A stretch of 64,000 nucleotides of DNA from Leishmania donovani (Eukaryota > Euglenozoa > Kinetoplastea > Trypanosomatida > Trypanosomatidae): NCBI RefSeq assembly GCF_000227135.1, contig NC_018262.1, forward strand, positions 243,572 to 307,571. The letters are read 5' to 3'. The position numbers were made by a program, and so were the translations under genes. Under the pieces are notes generated by a model. It ran no database searches. It was not told where the DNA came from and saw nothing but the letters and a program-made list of their open reading frames with translations. Shown piece by piece: positions 11,837 to 22,349 of this stretch (positions are counted from its first letter, which is position 1; each line of letters starts with the position of its first letter).

Positions 11837-11838
11837 AG
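11837..11838 (+). promoter_or_regulatory. Predicted trans-splice acceptor for the WD-repeat gene
   Basis: First AG after a CT-rich tract of about 50 bases (from about 11778). The resulting 5' UTR of 103 bases contains no ATG before the chosen start at 11942, which supports both calls. Confidence 0.55.
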
Positions 11839-11941
11839 GTCGGTGCGCACGCGCTTGCTCGAACCCCAACGCCGTAGCTACCAGAGCCTACACACCTACA
11901 GAAACACGCCAGCCCTCTCACCATTCCCCTGCCTGTCAAGC

Positions 11942-14900
11942 ATGCACTCGTCCCAGTCTGGAGCGCTAACGCCTAGTCCGTCACCACCAAAGTCCCCTCC
12001 TCACAACTTCACCCCTGATACACTCCTCCCCACGCCATTCCGGCTAGAGGAGGCACCCGTGTACCGCGATGACTGGGCCCGGCAACACCCCTTCATCCAC
12101 CTTCTCTTCCACCGCGACATCATCACACGCCTGGTGTGGTGTGCGGCGGCGTGCCGCTATCTGACAGGTGGCGCCGACGGGGCCGTGAAGCTGTGGCGGT
12201 CGGAGCTGCAGCCCCGCGTATCCTCGTCGCACGCAACCTCCTTGTCCTCTGCGGAACGCCCCGCGCTCATTCCGGAAGTCCATGTCGTCACGCTCGGTGG
12301 CCCCGTCACCGACCTGCGCACAAGTGGCCGGGAGGTCGGCAACTCTGAGGTGGCGGTGATCGCCTCTACCGACGGAACGCTGACGCTGTGCCGCACTGGC
12401 ACAGGCGAGACCATCCGCACGTTGCGTGGGGCACGTGGGGAATCTCTGGAGCGCTGTGGCGCAGTCGCGGCGACAGGAAGCGGCCCCACGCGCGCCGGCT
12501 CGGGAAGGGAAGACGCCATCGAGGACAACGACAATGGCGCGCTGGCCGAGGGAAGCCGGCAGTTTACTCAACGCACTTCTAAAGTTCTGGCGTGGTACGC
12601 GGCGGACGCGTATAGCTATCGCCTTGCACCCTCTTCTGACACGGCGTTCGTGCGCAGACCCGTCTACACAGTGCGCGCGTACAGAAACGAGGCCCGTGAA
12701 GCTCGCGCCAGTCCCTCCAACGAATACTTTCAAGGCCTGCGCACGGTGGCTCCAACCTACGAGCATTTGGCGCCGCACGAGATGATGATCGCAGATGTGC
12801 TGATGCACTTCAGCGTCGCCAAAACCTCGATGACCTCCACGCACACCTCCACCATGCCTCGGCAGTGGTACGCGTGCGCCATCGCGCTCGCCGCAGCGCC
12901 TGCCGTGATTCACACCAGCAATATCGGCGCGTCGTCTTCGTCGTCCCAATCAGCCCTGGATCCACTTCTACTGCTTGGTTTCCCGCAGGGCCTCGTGCAG
13001 GTCTATGTGCTGCCCCAGCGCTGGTTCGCCCTGCACCAGCACGGCGAGACACGTCTGGACCCGCCAGCGGTGCGCGTTCCCGTCTTCTCGGGTCTCCTCC
13101 ACTCAGCGGCGGTGCTCTGCATAGAGGTGATCGTGAGCCGCGACGTGGTTGTCTCTGTGAGTGAAGACGGTACGACGCAGCTGCGACGGCTTTCGTGCTT
13201 GCGTGCGCCACTACGGCAGCTCAACGTAGTCGTCTCGCTACCCACGCCCATGTCCCGTGTGCCCCCGTCCTCCTCGATGCCCGTTCCACCACGAGCGTCG
13301 GCGCTGCGGCAGCGCGTAGGCAGCGCCCATGGTCATTCGCGGCTTGTCACATGCTGCTGCGTCGATGCCGAGCAGCAGTTGCTCATCACTGGCAGCGCCG
13401 ATCACACACTCTGCTGGTGGAGCCTCATGCTAGGCAGCTCATCTACTCCAATACGCATTGTGTCGTTGCGCGACACCGCGACCACCTTGGTGCCAAGGGG
13501 CGGCGCTGACGGCACCTCCTCATCACCATCCAGCCCACCATCGATGGCCGCACGAGGCGGCTACCCGGTGGACGTAAGCCTTTTCCGTCGGAAGCTACTC
13601 GCAGAGTGCCACAACGAGGTGTCACCGGACGTCGTCAGCTGTGACGACGCAGGCAGCAGCACTTCACTGCCACGCGGCTTCCAGGTGGGTCTATTTCTGC
13701 TCGTGCTGGACACGGAGCGAGTTGTGCGCATCTTCGATGCCCTCTCGGGCAAGCTCATCACCTACGAGATTGAGTCACGGGCCGCTGCCGTTGCTGTGTC
13801 GTCTGGACCGGTCGACAGTGTCAGCGGTATGGCCAAAGACGTGCGTCTTGCCCGCTACGACGGCGTAAACGGTGCTGACCGAGTGCTGCTGGGTGGACTA
13901 TGTTTGGTGCCGTGGTACCCCGCCCATGCGGCGGAGTTTGGTGTGACGCGCGGGCACACAGCGTCGATCATATTCACCGCCTGGTGCTCGTCCCTGAAGT
14001 GCGTCGTGACGGCGGATGCGCACCACGTGCTCTTATGGCGGCTACCCGCTGGAAGGCAGAGAAACCCTACAGCACAGGTGCTGCGCGCGTGGCGCATTGC
14101 GGCTGGCGTTCGATCTGTCGCCTTGTGCGACACGGAAGCCACTGACGAGCCCTCGCATCTGCAGCAGCCGTCCCTGTTCATTGCACACGGATCAGAGCCT
14201 GTCATCGGGCAGTACGACTGCCTTCTCCGCGACTCCTCACCGGAACCCGGTACGGGTGGGTTTTCCCAGCCTCGGCTTCTGCGGCAACTGTCACTCCGCG
14301 TCGGCACTGGTGTCGCCGGCGCCTCCGTGGATGCCCTTGCAGCGGTCAATGTGGTGGCGAGGACGGCCAACGTAACGCACGCAGGCAGCGCCGCGGGGGT
14401 GGTGACGACCTACGCCCTCGCTGCGTGTCACGCCATGCGTGGAATGGGTTACGAGGAGTCGCATGCCGCAAGTGAGGAAGGCCGCCTGTATATGTATCCG
14501 CTGCGACTTTCGCGTGCCACGACGGGGCCGGAAGGCAACCACGCACCTGTGACTGTTGACGGAGCGACGGAGCTGATTGCACCGGTGCGTGAGCTCCATC
14601 TTTCCGACTGGCGCGCAGACGATAAAAACAGCATCGTGAGCGTTCTAGGGCTTCCGTGTGTCGATCTGCTTGTCGTTGGTGGTCGGCGTGTCTTGTACAC
14701 GGCACCCCTCTCGAGCGCGGCCACGTCTGCAGTCCCGTGCGACCCGCTGCCCCCTGGGTGGGCGGTGGCACAGCAGCTGAACTGGCGAGTCTCAAACCTG
14801 TCCATGCGGGCGCCCCGGCCTACGGCGGTCTTTCCCGGTCCTCTGATCTTACTGGATGACTCGACCATTCTTGAGTTGGCAGATGAAGAGGCAGAAACGC

Positions 14901-17900
14901 AGGCGAACAGTAGTTCGGTGGCCGTGGTGGAACTCGTGGACTCATCGCTGGCGGGCTTCTTGTCACGCCTGGTGCACATCCCGCACGACACCGCCGCCTC
15001 TGCGCCAGACAGTGCTGAGACAGCCGTCTGCCTGGTGCTGTCCGGCAGCAACGACGGCCTCGTGCAGCTTTGGGACGTGCAGCACGGCCGGGAGCTGTGG
15101 CAGTGCCGCGCGGTGCCGACGCGTGAGCCAATTACCGCACTCGCCGTGCATCAATACGCCGCACGGTGGCTGGTCGCCGCAGGCGACCAGAGCGGTGTGG
15201 TGACGTTGCTCGACATCACCACCGTCCTGCAGGCCGCACGCCAGGTGGTCGCTGCAGACGCGCAGACGCTGCCGAAGCCTGCCGCGAGCACCACTGGGTG
15301 GTGCTCGCGGCACGGGCTGGTGGGTGGGAAAGGGCGCATGCTTGATCGCTGGCTGGCGCACGCGGACGCCGTCTCTGGCGCTTTCTTCACGACAGTGCCA
15401 GCTGATGTAGGCGGCGCGGCAGTCACTGCTCCTCAACTTCTCACGACCGGAGAGGACTCTGTCGTTATGCTCTGGGAGCTGCCGTCGTGGGCGTTGCCGT
15501 CCGCCCCCAACGTCGCACTAAACAGCGAGCTCAGCGGCATTCCACTGTTCCGTCCAGGTGAAGGTGCGGACCAAAGCAAACGCCGCCGCTACGATGTCCC
15601 TGTGCGGGTGCAACCGAGTATGACGAAGCTGCCGAGGGCCGCCAGGCAGGCGTACGAGCCGTGGCGGCAGCAGTACGTGCGCGAGCGTCTGTTAGGTGGC
15701 GAAGATACGGAGCTCTCGGCCGCCTTGACGCGGTTTTACATGCACAACAACTCTTGGGGCGGCATGACGGCAAGCGAGTGGAAGCACGCGGCGCCCGGCG
15801 AGGGCGAGGGCGAGGGCGAGGAGGAGGCAAAGCTCATCGATAGCGCATGGGCAGTGCTGGCCGCTGATGTCCGCGCGTTTGCACAATTAGTGGACCCCGT
15901 GGAGCCCCAAGGCGACGCACCAGCGGCAGCGCCGCGGCCGCGCACCGTGGTGCACGCCTGGTGCGCATCCCTCTTACCGGATGCTACAGCCGAGATCCCA
16001 ACGGCCACCTTATCGAGCAGCCCGCCCGCCGCGAAGCACCGATCCCACCGCGACGAGGACAGGGGCAACACGTGCTGTGAGTCTGCGACACTGCCGTTTG
16101 TGCCGTCGGGGACAGCAGGAAGGGCAGCACCGCTCCCCTCCCCGCTCATCCTCGCCTTCGCTGACCGCTGCTGTGCCGGCCGTTCTACAGGCGGACACCG
16201 CTCCGTTCGCCACCGTCGCTTGTCAGAGTGTGAGACGGGCGCCTCGTCCGTGCGGGAGCGTCTGCGCCAGGTGCTACGCGTGGTCGTGCAAAACTCGGTC
16301 GGAAGTGCCCCATCGCAGTGCGCGTCGGGGGCATTGACAGGGATGCAGCCGAAGCAAAGCACTCCTTTAGGGCCATCGTTGTTGCCGTCCGTTGCAGACC
16401 GTTTCGCGTCCGCAGATGATAATACGCCGTCGCCGCCACCGCTGCTGCCGGAGGGGGCATCGCCCGTCATCGAGTCGATGCCCTGCAACATCGAAGTTGT
16501 GAACAGCGAGATGTTAGGGACGCCGCCGGCCAGCGCCCCCATCTCTACGGCACCCGGTGAGTCTTTCTACGGCGTCACACCAAACGGCTTGTCACAGCAA
16601 GTGGCGAGACACGGGGCTACGCCGCGGCGCCAGCTTGGCTTCACGGATGAGAGTGGCGAGCCTCGATCAACGCAGCCCCCAGTGCCAACGGCGCCCTTTC
16701 AAAATCAGTTGTCTCGTGTGGTCGTCGCGCACCGTAGCGGGTACGGCGTACACGCGCAACTGGTCCGGCGCGCCTCTGCAGACCGGCGGCCCGGTGTGAC
16801 CGCAGAGCACGGTCGCCTCCTCCGCAGCAAAGCGCCGGGGAAAGCGCGCCACGCGGCGATGAGTGGGTCGGCGACGGCGCCGCATCTGTTACATGAGCGT
16901 TTCGTAGACGCCGACGGCGATCTGGGCACCGAAGCCAACGCGTCCCACAGGTGTCTCGCTGGCGGTGGCGTCGCGGCGACGGTCATGCAGCAAGTCAACC
17001 ACCACCGGCGTCGCGAGGAGGCGCTGCAGCGTCTGATTACACTCGAGCAGGCGGATCTCGGCACCGCAGGGAATAAGACAGCGGAGAGGAAGCGCAAACT
17101 CTCTGGTGCTGCCGTGAGCCATCCAGCGTTGCGAAGCGGCACGGTTGCGTTGGGTCTCCCGCAGTGCAGCGTGCGACAGGCGTCAGCGGCGACGGGCCAG
17201 TGGGGAAGGTCGACGGCGAAGCAGCCAAAGACGCGCATCGGCGGCTCCTCGCAGAAAAGCGGGTCGCCACAACTGCGTGTGGTGAACCCGCCGACGGCTG
17301 CACAGGTCTTGGTGTCCGACGCCTACCTCACACCAGTGTTAAGACGTGTCGGCGCCTCCAGCGCTCTATTGCCGGACCACGCGGCGGCTGCGCAGAAAGT
17401 CACCACTAGTATCGCGGCTGCATCGGTCGGGTCGGCGTTCGTGCCGGACTCGGCCAATTCGGCGTGGTATGTGGAACGGCAGCGGCGCCGCGACGCTGCC
17501 CGTGAAAAGGCGCGTCTGTGGAACTCGAAGAGGGTGATGAAGACGCTGCTGGAGTGGACAACGCAGCCGGTGGAATCCTGCAGCGGCGTCGCAGAGGCGC
17601 TACGCACCACGGAGGGATGCGTTGAGGATGGCCACACGATCGCCCTCAGCACCAAAGCCGCCACAGTGGCGCACGGCAATGCCCGCACTACAGCGGGCAG
17701 CACAGCATCGCGGCCGGTTCTCGACCTTCCGCCAATCCTGACCCTACCCCATTCGACTGACAGCGCACTCTTCCCCGCTGTAAAAGAAGCGATCGAGTCG
17801 CCCGACGCAGCCGCGGCGGCGCTCACGAATCTCCTTTGGGTGTCGCCGACAACCGCCATCGATGTTGCGGTGCGCCACGGCCTACCCTCACGCAAAACCT

Positions 17901-18316
17901 TGCAGGCCGAAATGGCTGCTGCGAAGATGCGTATGCGGCAATCCGTGCGGGCGCGAGCCGCTTACCAGCGCGAGCACCGAGCCATGGCAGTAGAGGCAGA
18001 CGACGACAGCGACGTGAACGTGGCTGAGGAGCTCGGCAGCGGTGACACCGATAGCCTTTCTGAAGAGCAGCGTGGGCCCGACAAGGTTGCCAGCGCTGGT
18101 GGGACGAGCCAGCGCTCGCACGAAAGCCAGACGATGTCGCATCATGCGATTCCCGTCTCTGCCTCCATTTTGCCGCTAGGAAAGTCCGGGTGTACTCCGC
18201 GGCGCGCGCTGCAGCCGCACGATGGGGCTGAGCCCCGCCGCATGGCCACTGTGCCGCTGCCCATTGCCACCACACGCCAAGAGCTCTTTGGCTGCAGCAC
18301 GCCACGTCGCAAGTGA
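11942..18316 (+). CDS. Large WD40-repeat protein of unknown function
   Basis: A 2124-residue protein. The N-terminal 1200 residues contain WD-repeat signatures: TGGADGAVKLW near residue 72, ITGSADHTLCWW near 480, SGSNDGLVQLWD near 1032 and TTGEDSVVMLWEL near 1167. Weaker GH...W-type repeats lie between them. This is consistent with two beta-propellers acting as a scaffold. A conserved-looking segment around residues 1220-1270 (RAARQAYEPWRQQYVRE) follows, then an acidic Gly-Glu run near residue 1286. The last 850 residues are mostly disordered, Ser/Ala-rich and basic, with a short Arg-rich helical stretch near 1840-1870. The open frame extends 33 codons upstream through GTG 11843, but ATG 11942 is the first ATG after the predicted acceptor. 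Tandem propellers with long tails occur in axonemal and trafficking proteins; nothing here decides between them. Confidence 0.8.
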   Translation: MHSSQSGALTPSPSPPKSPPHNFTPDTLLPTPFRLEEAPVYRDDWARQHPFIHLLFHRDIITRLVWCAAACRYLTGGADGAVKLWRSELQPRVSSSHATSLSSAERPALIPEVHVVTLGGPVTDLRTSGREVGNSEVAVIASTDGTLTLCRTGTGETIRTLRGARGESLERCGAVAATGSGPTRAGSGREDAIEDNDNGALAEGSRQFTQRTSKVLAWYAADAYSYRLAPSSDTAFVRRPVYTVRAYRNEAREARASPSNEYFQGLRTVAPTYEHLAPHEMMIADVLMHFSVAKTSMTSTHTSTMPRQWYACAIALAAAPAVIHTSNIGASSSSSQSALDPLLLLGFPQGLVQVYVLPQRWFALHQHGETRLDPPAVRVPVFSGLLHSAAVLCIEVIVSRDVVVSVSEDGTTQLRRLSCLRAPLRQLNVVVSLPTPMSRVPPSSSMPVPPRASALRQRVGSAHGHSRLVTCCCVDAEQQLLITGSADHTLCWWSLMLGSSSTPIRIVSLRDTATTLVPRGGADGTSSSPSSPPSMAARGGYPVDVSLFRRKLLAECHNEVSPDVVSCDDAGSSTSLPRGFQVGLFLLVLDTERVVRIFDALSGKLITYEIESRAAAVAVSSGPVDSVSGMAKDVRLARYDGVNGADRVLLGGLCLVPWYPAHAAEFGVTRGHTASIIFTAWCSSLKCVVTADAHHVLLWRLPAGRQRNPTAQVLRAWRIAAGVRSVALCDTEATDEPSHLQQPSLFIAHGSEPVIGQYDCLLRDSSPEPGTGGFSQPRLLRQLSLRVGTGVAGASVDALAAVNVVARTANVTHAGSAAGVVTTYALAACHAMRGMGYEESHAASEEGRLYMYPLRLSRATTGPEGNHAPVTVDGATELIAPVRELHLSDWRADDKNSIVSVLGLPCVDLLVVGGRRVLYTAPLSSAATSAVPCDPLPPGWAVAQQLNWRVSNLSMRAPRPTAVFPGPLILLDDSTILELADEEAETQANSSSVAVVELVDSSLAGFLSRLVHIPHDTAASAPDSAETAVCLVLSGSNDGLVQLWDVQHGRELWQCRAVPTREPITALAVHQYAARWLVAAGDQSGVVTLLDITTVLQAARQVVAADAQTLPKPAASTTGWCSRHGLVGGKGRMLDRWLAHADAVSGAFFTTVPADVGGAAVTAPQLLTTGEDSVVMLWELPSWALPSAPNVALNSELSGIPLFRPGEGADQSKRRRYDVPVRVQPSMTKLPRAARQAYEPWRQQYVRERLLGGEDTELSAALTRFYMHNNSWGGMTASEWKHAAPGEGEGEGEEEAKLIDSAWAVLAADVRAFAQLVDPVEPQGDAPAAAPRPRTVVHAWCASLLPDATAEIPTATLSSSPPAAKHRSHRDEDRGNTCCESATLPFVPSGTAGRAAPLPSPLILAFADRCCAGRSTGGHRSVRHRRLSECETGASSVRERLRQVLRVVVQNSVGSAPSQCASGALTGMQPKQSTPLGPSLLPSVADRFASADDNTPSPPPLLPEGASPVIESMPCNIEVVNSEMLGTPPASAPISTAPGESFYGVTPNGLSQQVARHGATPRRQLGFTDESGEPRSTQPPVPTAPFQNQLSRVVVAHRSGYGVHAQLVRRASADRRPGVTAEHGRLLRSKAPGKARHAAMSGSATAPHLLHERFVDADGDLGTEANASHRCLAGGGVAATVMQQVNHHRRREEALQRLITLEQADLGTAGNKTAERKRKLSGAAVSHPALRSGTVALGLPQCSVRQASAATGQWGRSTAKQPKTRIGGSSQKSGSPQLRVVNPPTAAQVLVSDAYLTPVLRRVGASSALLPDHAAAAQKVTTSIAAASVGSAFVPDSANSAWYVERQRRRDAAREKARLWNSKRVMKTLLEWTTQPVESCSGVAEALRTTEGCVEDGHTIALSTKAATVAHGNARTTAGSTASRPVLDLPPILTLPHSTDSALFPAVKEAIESPDAAAAALTNLLWVSPTTAIDVAVRHGLPSRKTLQAEMAAAKMRMRQSVRARAAYQREHRAMAVEADDDSDVNVAEELGSGDTDSLSEEQRGPDKVASAGGTSQRSHESQTMSHHAIPVSASILPLGKSGCTPRRALQPHDGAEPRRMATVPLPIATTRQELFGCSTPRRK
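15796..15826 (+). repeat. In-frame GAGGGC hexamer repeat encoding Gly-Glu
   Basis: Near-perfect GGCGAG hexamers inside the WD-repeat gene encode a GEGEGEGE tract followed by more Glu. This is a likely length-variable site. Confidence 0.75.
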
Positions 18317-20254
18317 CGGATTGGGAATGGGGAGAGGGGCGCAGCGATCGCTCTCTCTTTACCTCTGTTTTTTCTCAGCTCAATTTTTTTCTTACCCACG
18401 GTCGATGTACATTACCCGGCCGGCTCATGTAACACCGAGAGGCCCTCTCACTCACTCCCCGCTTACGCTGCTTGCTTGTTGGTGGTTTTGCGGTTGCTGC
18501 CATCATATTGCCCTCCGCGCACGCACAGGCGCCTGCGGCATCCAACTGCGCGTGTTAGCAGGAAAACCAACAGTTGTTGCGAATGGACGCGTGTGTGTGT
18601 GTGCTGCGTTTTGAGCCTCTTTTCTCGCCGCATGACTCCGCGACGGCGTGCGATGGAGGGGGCAAGCGTTCTTCTCCTCTATTTTTTCTGCTCCCTCGTA
18701 CTTGTGCTTGGAATCGGTGCCCTCGATGACGGGAGGGGTGGGGATACAACTCAGTGCGTGATATCTCAGCGTCCAGTGCACCCCCCACACACACACACAC
18801 ACACACTCCCCCACACTGTGTGGGGAGAAGCCAGACAGCAGCCGCCCCCTCCCTATCCCTTGTCAATGGCGAGCCGCTTCTGGTGGGTGGCAAGGCCAAG
18901 CACGTATGACGTAGAGGGAGGTCACGGCGATGTATCGCTGCTGATGGCGACGGTCAAGTCCCTTGGATGGCGTGGCGTCGGATCACCCTGCAACCGTGTT
19001 AGCACGTCTGCGCCATCCATGTTATAGGCAACGGGCCAGCATGACTTGAAAGTATCTCACACGATCTTCACTGCCTACTGTTGTTGTGGGAAGCCTGAGC
19101 CGTCTCGAGGGATGCGCCAGGGGTGGCGAGCGGCCTGCGAGGTGGGCGGTGAGAAGAGTTGGAGGTGGAGGTCGTGTTGAGGTAAATGGGTCGGCAGCAT
19201 TGCTGCAGCGCGTGTGTCTACCGCTCCTTTGCACAATCGCGGATGTGTCCCTGCGACGGGCCTTACGGGCAGTAGAGTGGAGTGCAGCTCAGGTTCTCTC
19301 GCGTAGAATGGAAACACGTTGAAGAAGGAAAATGAAGTTCTGCGCCTACCTTCTCCGGGGCACGTGCCAATAAGCACGGTATCTGGCGAATGAAACGGCG
19401 TAGCCTGTGTGCGCTTGCGCAATCACCACAACGCGTTCGTGTGGCAAGGGCGATGTGGCGCTGGTGCACCCCACAACAGAACAAAAAAAAGACGGAAGAG
19501 TACTACACGCACGCAACGCGTCGTTGGCGCTCCCATATGCAGACTTGCTGATCCGCCACACTTCTCCGCCATTGACGCTCTCTTTGTGCCGCTGTCTCTC
19601 TCCCTCTCTCGGTGTGCTGCTGCTGCCTCCTCATATATACGCACACGTACTTGCACCCCCGTATGCTGCTCCTTTCTCACTCACATCACCGCCTTTGTCT
19701 TCAGCCTTCTTCTTTTCTTGTTGTGTTCTGCTCTGCATCTCTCCTGCCTTCCATCACACCTCTCCTTCTTCACCCCCCCCCGTCCTCCCTTCACGCCTTG
19801 TGGGCTTTCTTCGTGTTCTTTTCTGTTTCGTGGTGGTGGTGCTCGCGGTTCGCGTGTGTACGCGTGTTTGTGTGTGTGTGTATGAGAAGGTGGTCGTCTG
19901 TTTCGTTTGCCTCCTCCCTCCCCCCCGCCCACGACGTCATCTCGCCCTACCTCCCCCTCCCCTCCCGTCTCTCTCCGTGGGCGTATACTGTTTTTGTTTT
20001 TTTGTTCACCCATTGGCATCTTCAGCTGCCCTCCTCCAGCATCCTTCTTTTTCTTTTTTGGTTGTTTTTCACTGAAGCGAGTTTGGTCCGCTGTGCCGAC
20101 GCTGATCGCGGTGTTGTGTGCGAACGCCCTTCATCTGCTCCTCTTCCATCTGTCGTTGCTCTGCTGCTTCGCCGCCCTTCTTTCCTTCGACTTTTGATTC
20201 GCTTACCGCACACAGACACACACACGTGCGCCTTAACAGCAGTACCATTAAAAA
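18317..20254. other. Spacer between WD-repeat and Vps60-like genes
   Basis: About 1.9 kb without a supported gene. It includes a CA repeat at 18786-18806. An island at roughly 18870-19420 has mixed composition rather than CT-rich simple sequence. A strongly pyrimidine-rich stretch from 19560 to 20080 follows. Possible acceptors for the next gene are AG 20076-20077, after a T-rich tract, and AG 20214-20215. Confidence 0.7.
18786..18806. repeat. CA dinucleotide repeat
   Basis: Perfect CA alternation of 21 bases preceded by a short C-run, in the 3' flank of the WD-repeat gene. Confidence 0.88.
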
Positions 20255-20929
20255 ATGAACCGCCTCTTCGGTAAAGCCAACAACGCCCCCAAGCCAACCT
20301 TGGAAGATGCCAGCAATCGCATCAGCTGCCGCTCAGACGTCGTCGATGCCCGCATCGCCAAGATCGATGCCGAACTGATGAAGGTGAAGGAGCAGATCCA
20401 GCGCACGCGGGGCATGACGCAGAGCCGGCACAAGCAGCGAGCCGTGCAGTTGCTGCAGCAGAAGCGCATGTACCAGGGTCAGCAGGACATGATGATGCAG
20501 CAGCAGTTCAACGTGGATCAGCTGCACTTCACGACGGAGACGATGAAGGACACGCACGTGCAGGTGGACGCGATGAAGCAGGCAAACAAGGAGCTGCGCA
20601 AGGGCATGAAGAAGCTGAACATGGACAAGGTTGAGAACCTGCAGGACGAACTCGCCGACCTGTATGCGGACACGCAGGAGATTCAGGAAATCATGGGCCG
20701 CGCCTACAGCGTGCCGGACGATATTGACGAGGACGAGATGCTTGGCGAGCTGGACGCGCTCGACTTCGACATGGAGAAAGAAAACGACGCTGACTACCTT
20801 GCCGATGCACTGGCTATGCCAGGTACGAAGCTGCCCGACGTGCCAACGGACAGCAAGGTTGATGCAGGCGGCCAGAAGGAGTCGAACACGGCGGACCCGT
20901 ACAGCCTCGAGCAGCAGCTTGGCCTGTGA
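20255..20929 (+). CDS. VPS60: ESCRT-III subunit, Vps60/CHMP5 type
   Basis: A 224-residue SNF7-family protein, close to the usual length of CHMP5/Vps60 (about 220). It begins MNRLFGKA, the characteristic N-terminus of this subfamily. A basic helical region follows, with repeated Gln/Met/Lys-rich coiled coil (residues 30-140), then an acidic C-terminal half (DDIDEDEMLGELDAL, about residues 150-175). That is the basic-to-acidic layout of ESCRT-III monomers that open, polymerise on endosomal membranes and help recruit Vps4 through Vta1/LIP5. The protein would act in multivesicular body sorting and membrane scission. The start is the first ATG after an A-rich 5' leader and gives the expected N-terminus. 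Assignment to Vps60 rather than Vps20/Snf7 rests on the N-terminal motif and length. Confidence 0.88.
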   Translation: MNRLFGKANNAPKPTLEDASNRISCRSDVVDARIAKIDAELMKVKEQIQRTRGMTQSRHKQRAVQLLQQKRMYQGQQDMMMQQQFNVDQLHFTTETMKDTHVQVDAMKQANKELRKGMKKLNMDKVENLQDELADLYADTQEIQEIMGRAYSVPDDIDEDEMLGELDALDFDMEKENDADYLADALAMPGTKLPDVPTDSKVDAGGQKESNTADPYSLEQQLGL

Positions 20930-21500
20930 TAGAGAGAAAGGGGAAAAGAATGCACCTGCGAGAGCACCACGATCAAATCGGTGTCGGCTTTGTATGGATG
21001 CGGCTTTTTCCCCACTCCTTTTTTGCTTTTGTCGCGTTGGCCACGCGAGCAGCACGCGCCTATGTCCACGTATAGGTGCCTCGAATCCGTTGGCGTCCAC
21101 GAAGAGTGTGTATTGTGTACGTGCTCCTGGCAGGACGACTCGGCACAGCTGTATTACAGCTGTAAGCCAGCACATTTGCTGTCTCCCTCACTCTCTCAAC
21201 ACCCCTGACACCCTTGGGAAGTCCTCAGCAGAGAAGCTGAGCTCATATGGCGGGGGATTCGTTTGTGCTGCATGGTATCTGCTCCGTGCCTGCTTTGCTC
21301 GCTGCCCTTTCCCTCTCGCTTTCTCCAGAGATTTAGTGTCATCCTCTCTCCTTCGACAGTGCATGAGGAGAGGGAGGGGATCAAGCACACATACACACAC
21401 GCGCACACGCATGAAGCGATACCGGAATCAAGGATATATTAGTAATTCATGTGTGCCGTGGTGCTTCAGCGGTTGTGGCGGCAAGGCACGGGGCGGAGGT

Positions 21501-21512
21501 GGGGGGGGGGGG
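21501..21512. repeat. G homopolymer run (12)
   Basis: Twelve consecutive G bases in the Vps60-like 3' flank. Confidence 0.85.
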
Positions 21513-21897
21513 CGCACAGCCAGACACTTGCACGCACTTGAAATTATCGTGGATTTCAGTGTGTCCGCCTCGTCTCTCCTTCCTCTGCTTCGCTTGTGCT
21601 CTTCATTTTCAAATGATTCTCTCCCTGCCCCTCACTCCTCCAACACCGTCGCCACTGCGCCTACCCTTAACTTCCCCCCTCGGTATTGTGGACGAGGGAG
21701 GAGTAACATCGGCAGGTGTGCTGGTATGTTGCATAGGTGCGCGTGCGCGTCCCTTCATGTCGTGTTCTTGTTGCTTTCATAATTTTTTTGTTTTTGTTTG
21801 CTTTTCAGTGGAGATGTGCATGTGCGTACAGGCTGTAGATGGCTGTGGTGTCATTTTGTGTATGTGTGTGTGTCTTCTCCTTTTTTTCTTGTTTCGC

Positions 21898-21899
21898 AG
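21898..21899 (+). promoter_or_regulatory. Predicted trans-splice acceptor upstream of the 713-residue protein gene
   Basis: AG closing a C/T-only tract that includes a run of seven or more T and ends TTTCGCAG. It is one of the strongest acceptor-like sites in the window. Use of this site would give a 450-base 5' UTR containing short upstream ORFs; the AG at 22334-22335 is the competing site. Confidence 0.45.
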
Positions 21900-22349
21900 C
21901 TGTGTTGCGAGCATGCAAAACGCCTGAGGGAACCGGAAAGAGGTTCTCTCAACAGTAGCACGACCTGCACGTATGGGTTGGCAACGAGCTCGGTCTTTGG
22001 GTGTGTGAGACCTCAGAGTGTACCCATCCGCACATCCTCCGCTCTACTGGGACTAACGAAGAGGTGTTGCTCTTCGGGCATTCCGTCTCTCTTCCTGTGT
22101 GGAAGCTGAGTCGGTACATGAGCTGCAGTTGGGCCCGCTGCTGTGCTCATCCCTCTCGCTTCGTGGCGCACCCCCCCCCCCGGGCACTGTTGCACGCTGC
22201 TGCCACCGCCACCCTATCGCGGCTCTATTTACCCTTCCCTCACCCTTCCACCCTGTCGTTTTCTCACTGATGTGCGTGCGTGTGCTGTCACGCGCATGGG
22301 CGACTGGCCCAACGCTCGACACACGCGGTGAAAAGCCATTCCCTTTCCT

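Larger units (their letters stand above)
10921..11941. other. Spacer between lipid kinase and WD-repeat genes
   Basis: Noncoding, about 1 kb. It begins with C/T runs just after the stop and holds a 24-base CA repeat. A long CT-rich tract at about 11778-11830 ends in AG at 11837-11838. Short open frames on both strands are low complexity and lack family resemblance. Confidence 0.75.
20930..22349. other. Spacer between Vps60-like and 713-residue protein genes
   Basis: About 1.4 kb, no supported gene. It contains a G12 run (21501-21512), a C11 run (22171-22181) and a pair of ACAGCTGT palindromes (21145-21163). A textbook pyrimidine tract ends in CAG at 21898-21899. A second CT-rich tract (about 22220-22265) has its first AG at 22334-22335, 14 bases from the next start. 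Confidence 0.72.

Noticed and set aside
11843..11941. 33-codon upstream extension of the WD-repeat frame
   Set aside because: It begins at GTG; the first ATG after the acceptor is 11942.
12044..12949. 301-residue minus-strand frame
   Set aside because: Antisense shadow of the WD-repeat gene, Arg/Gly/His-rich.
20631..21782. 383-residue + frame overlapping the Vps60-like gene and its 3' flank
   Set aside because: Out of frame with the real gene in its first part, then Arg/Ser-rich UTR translation. No family resemblance.
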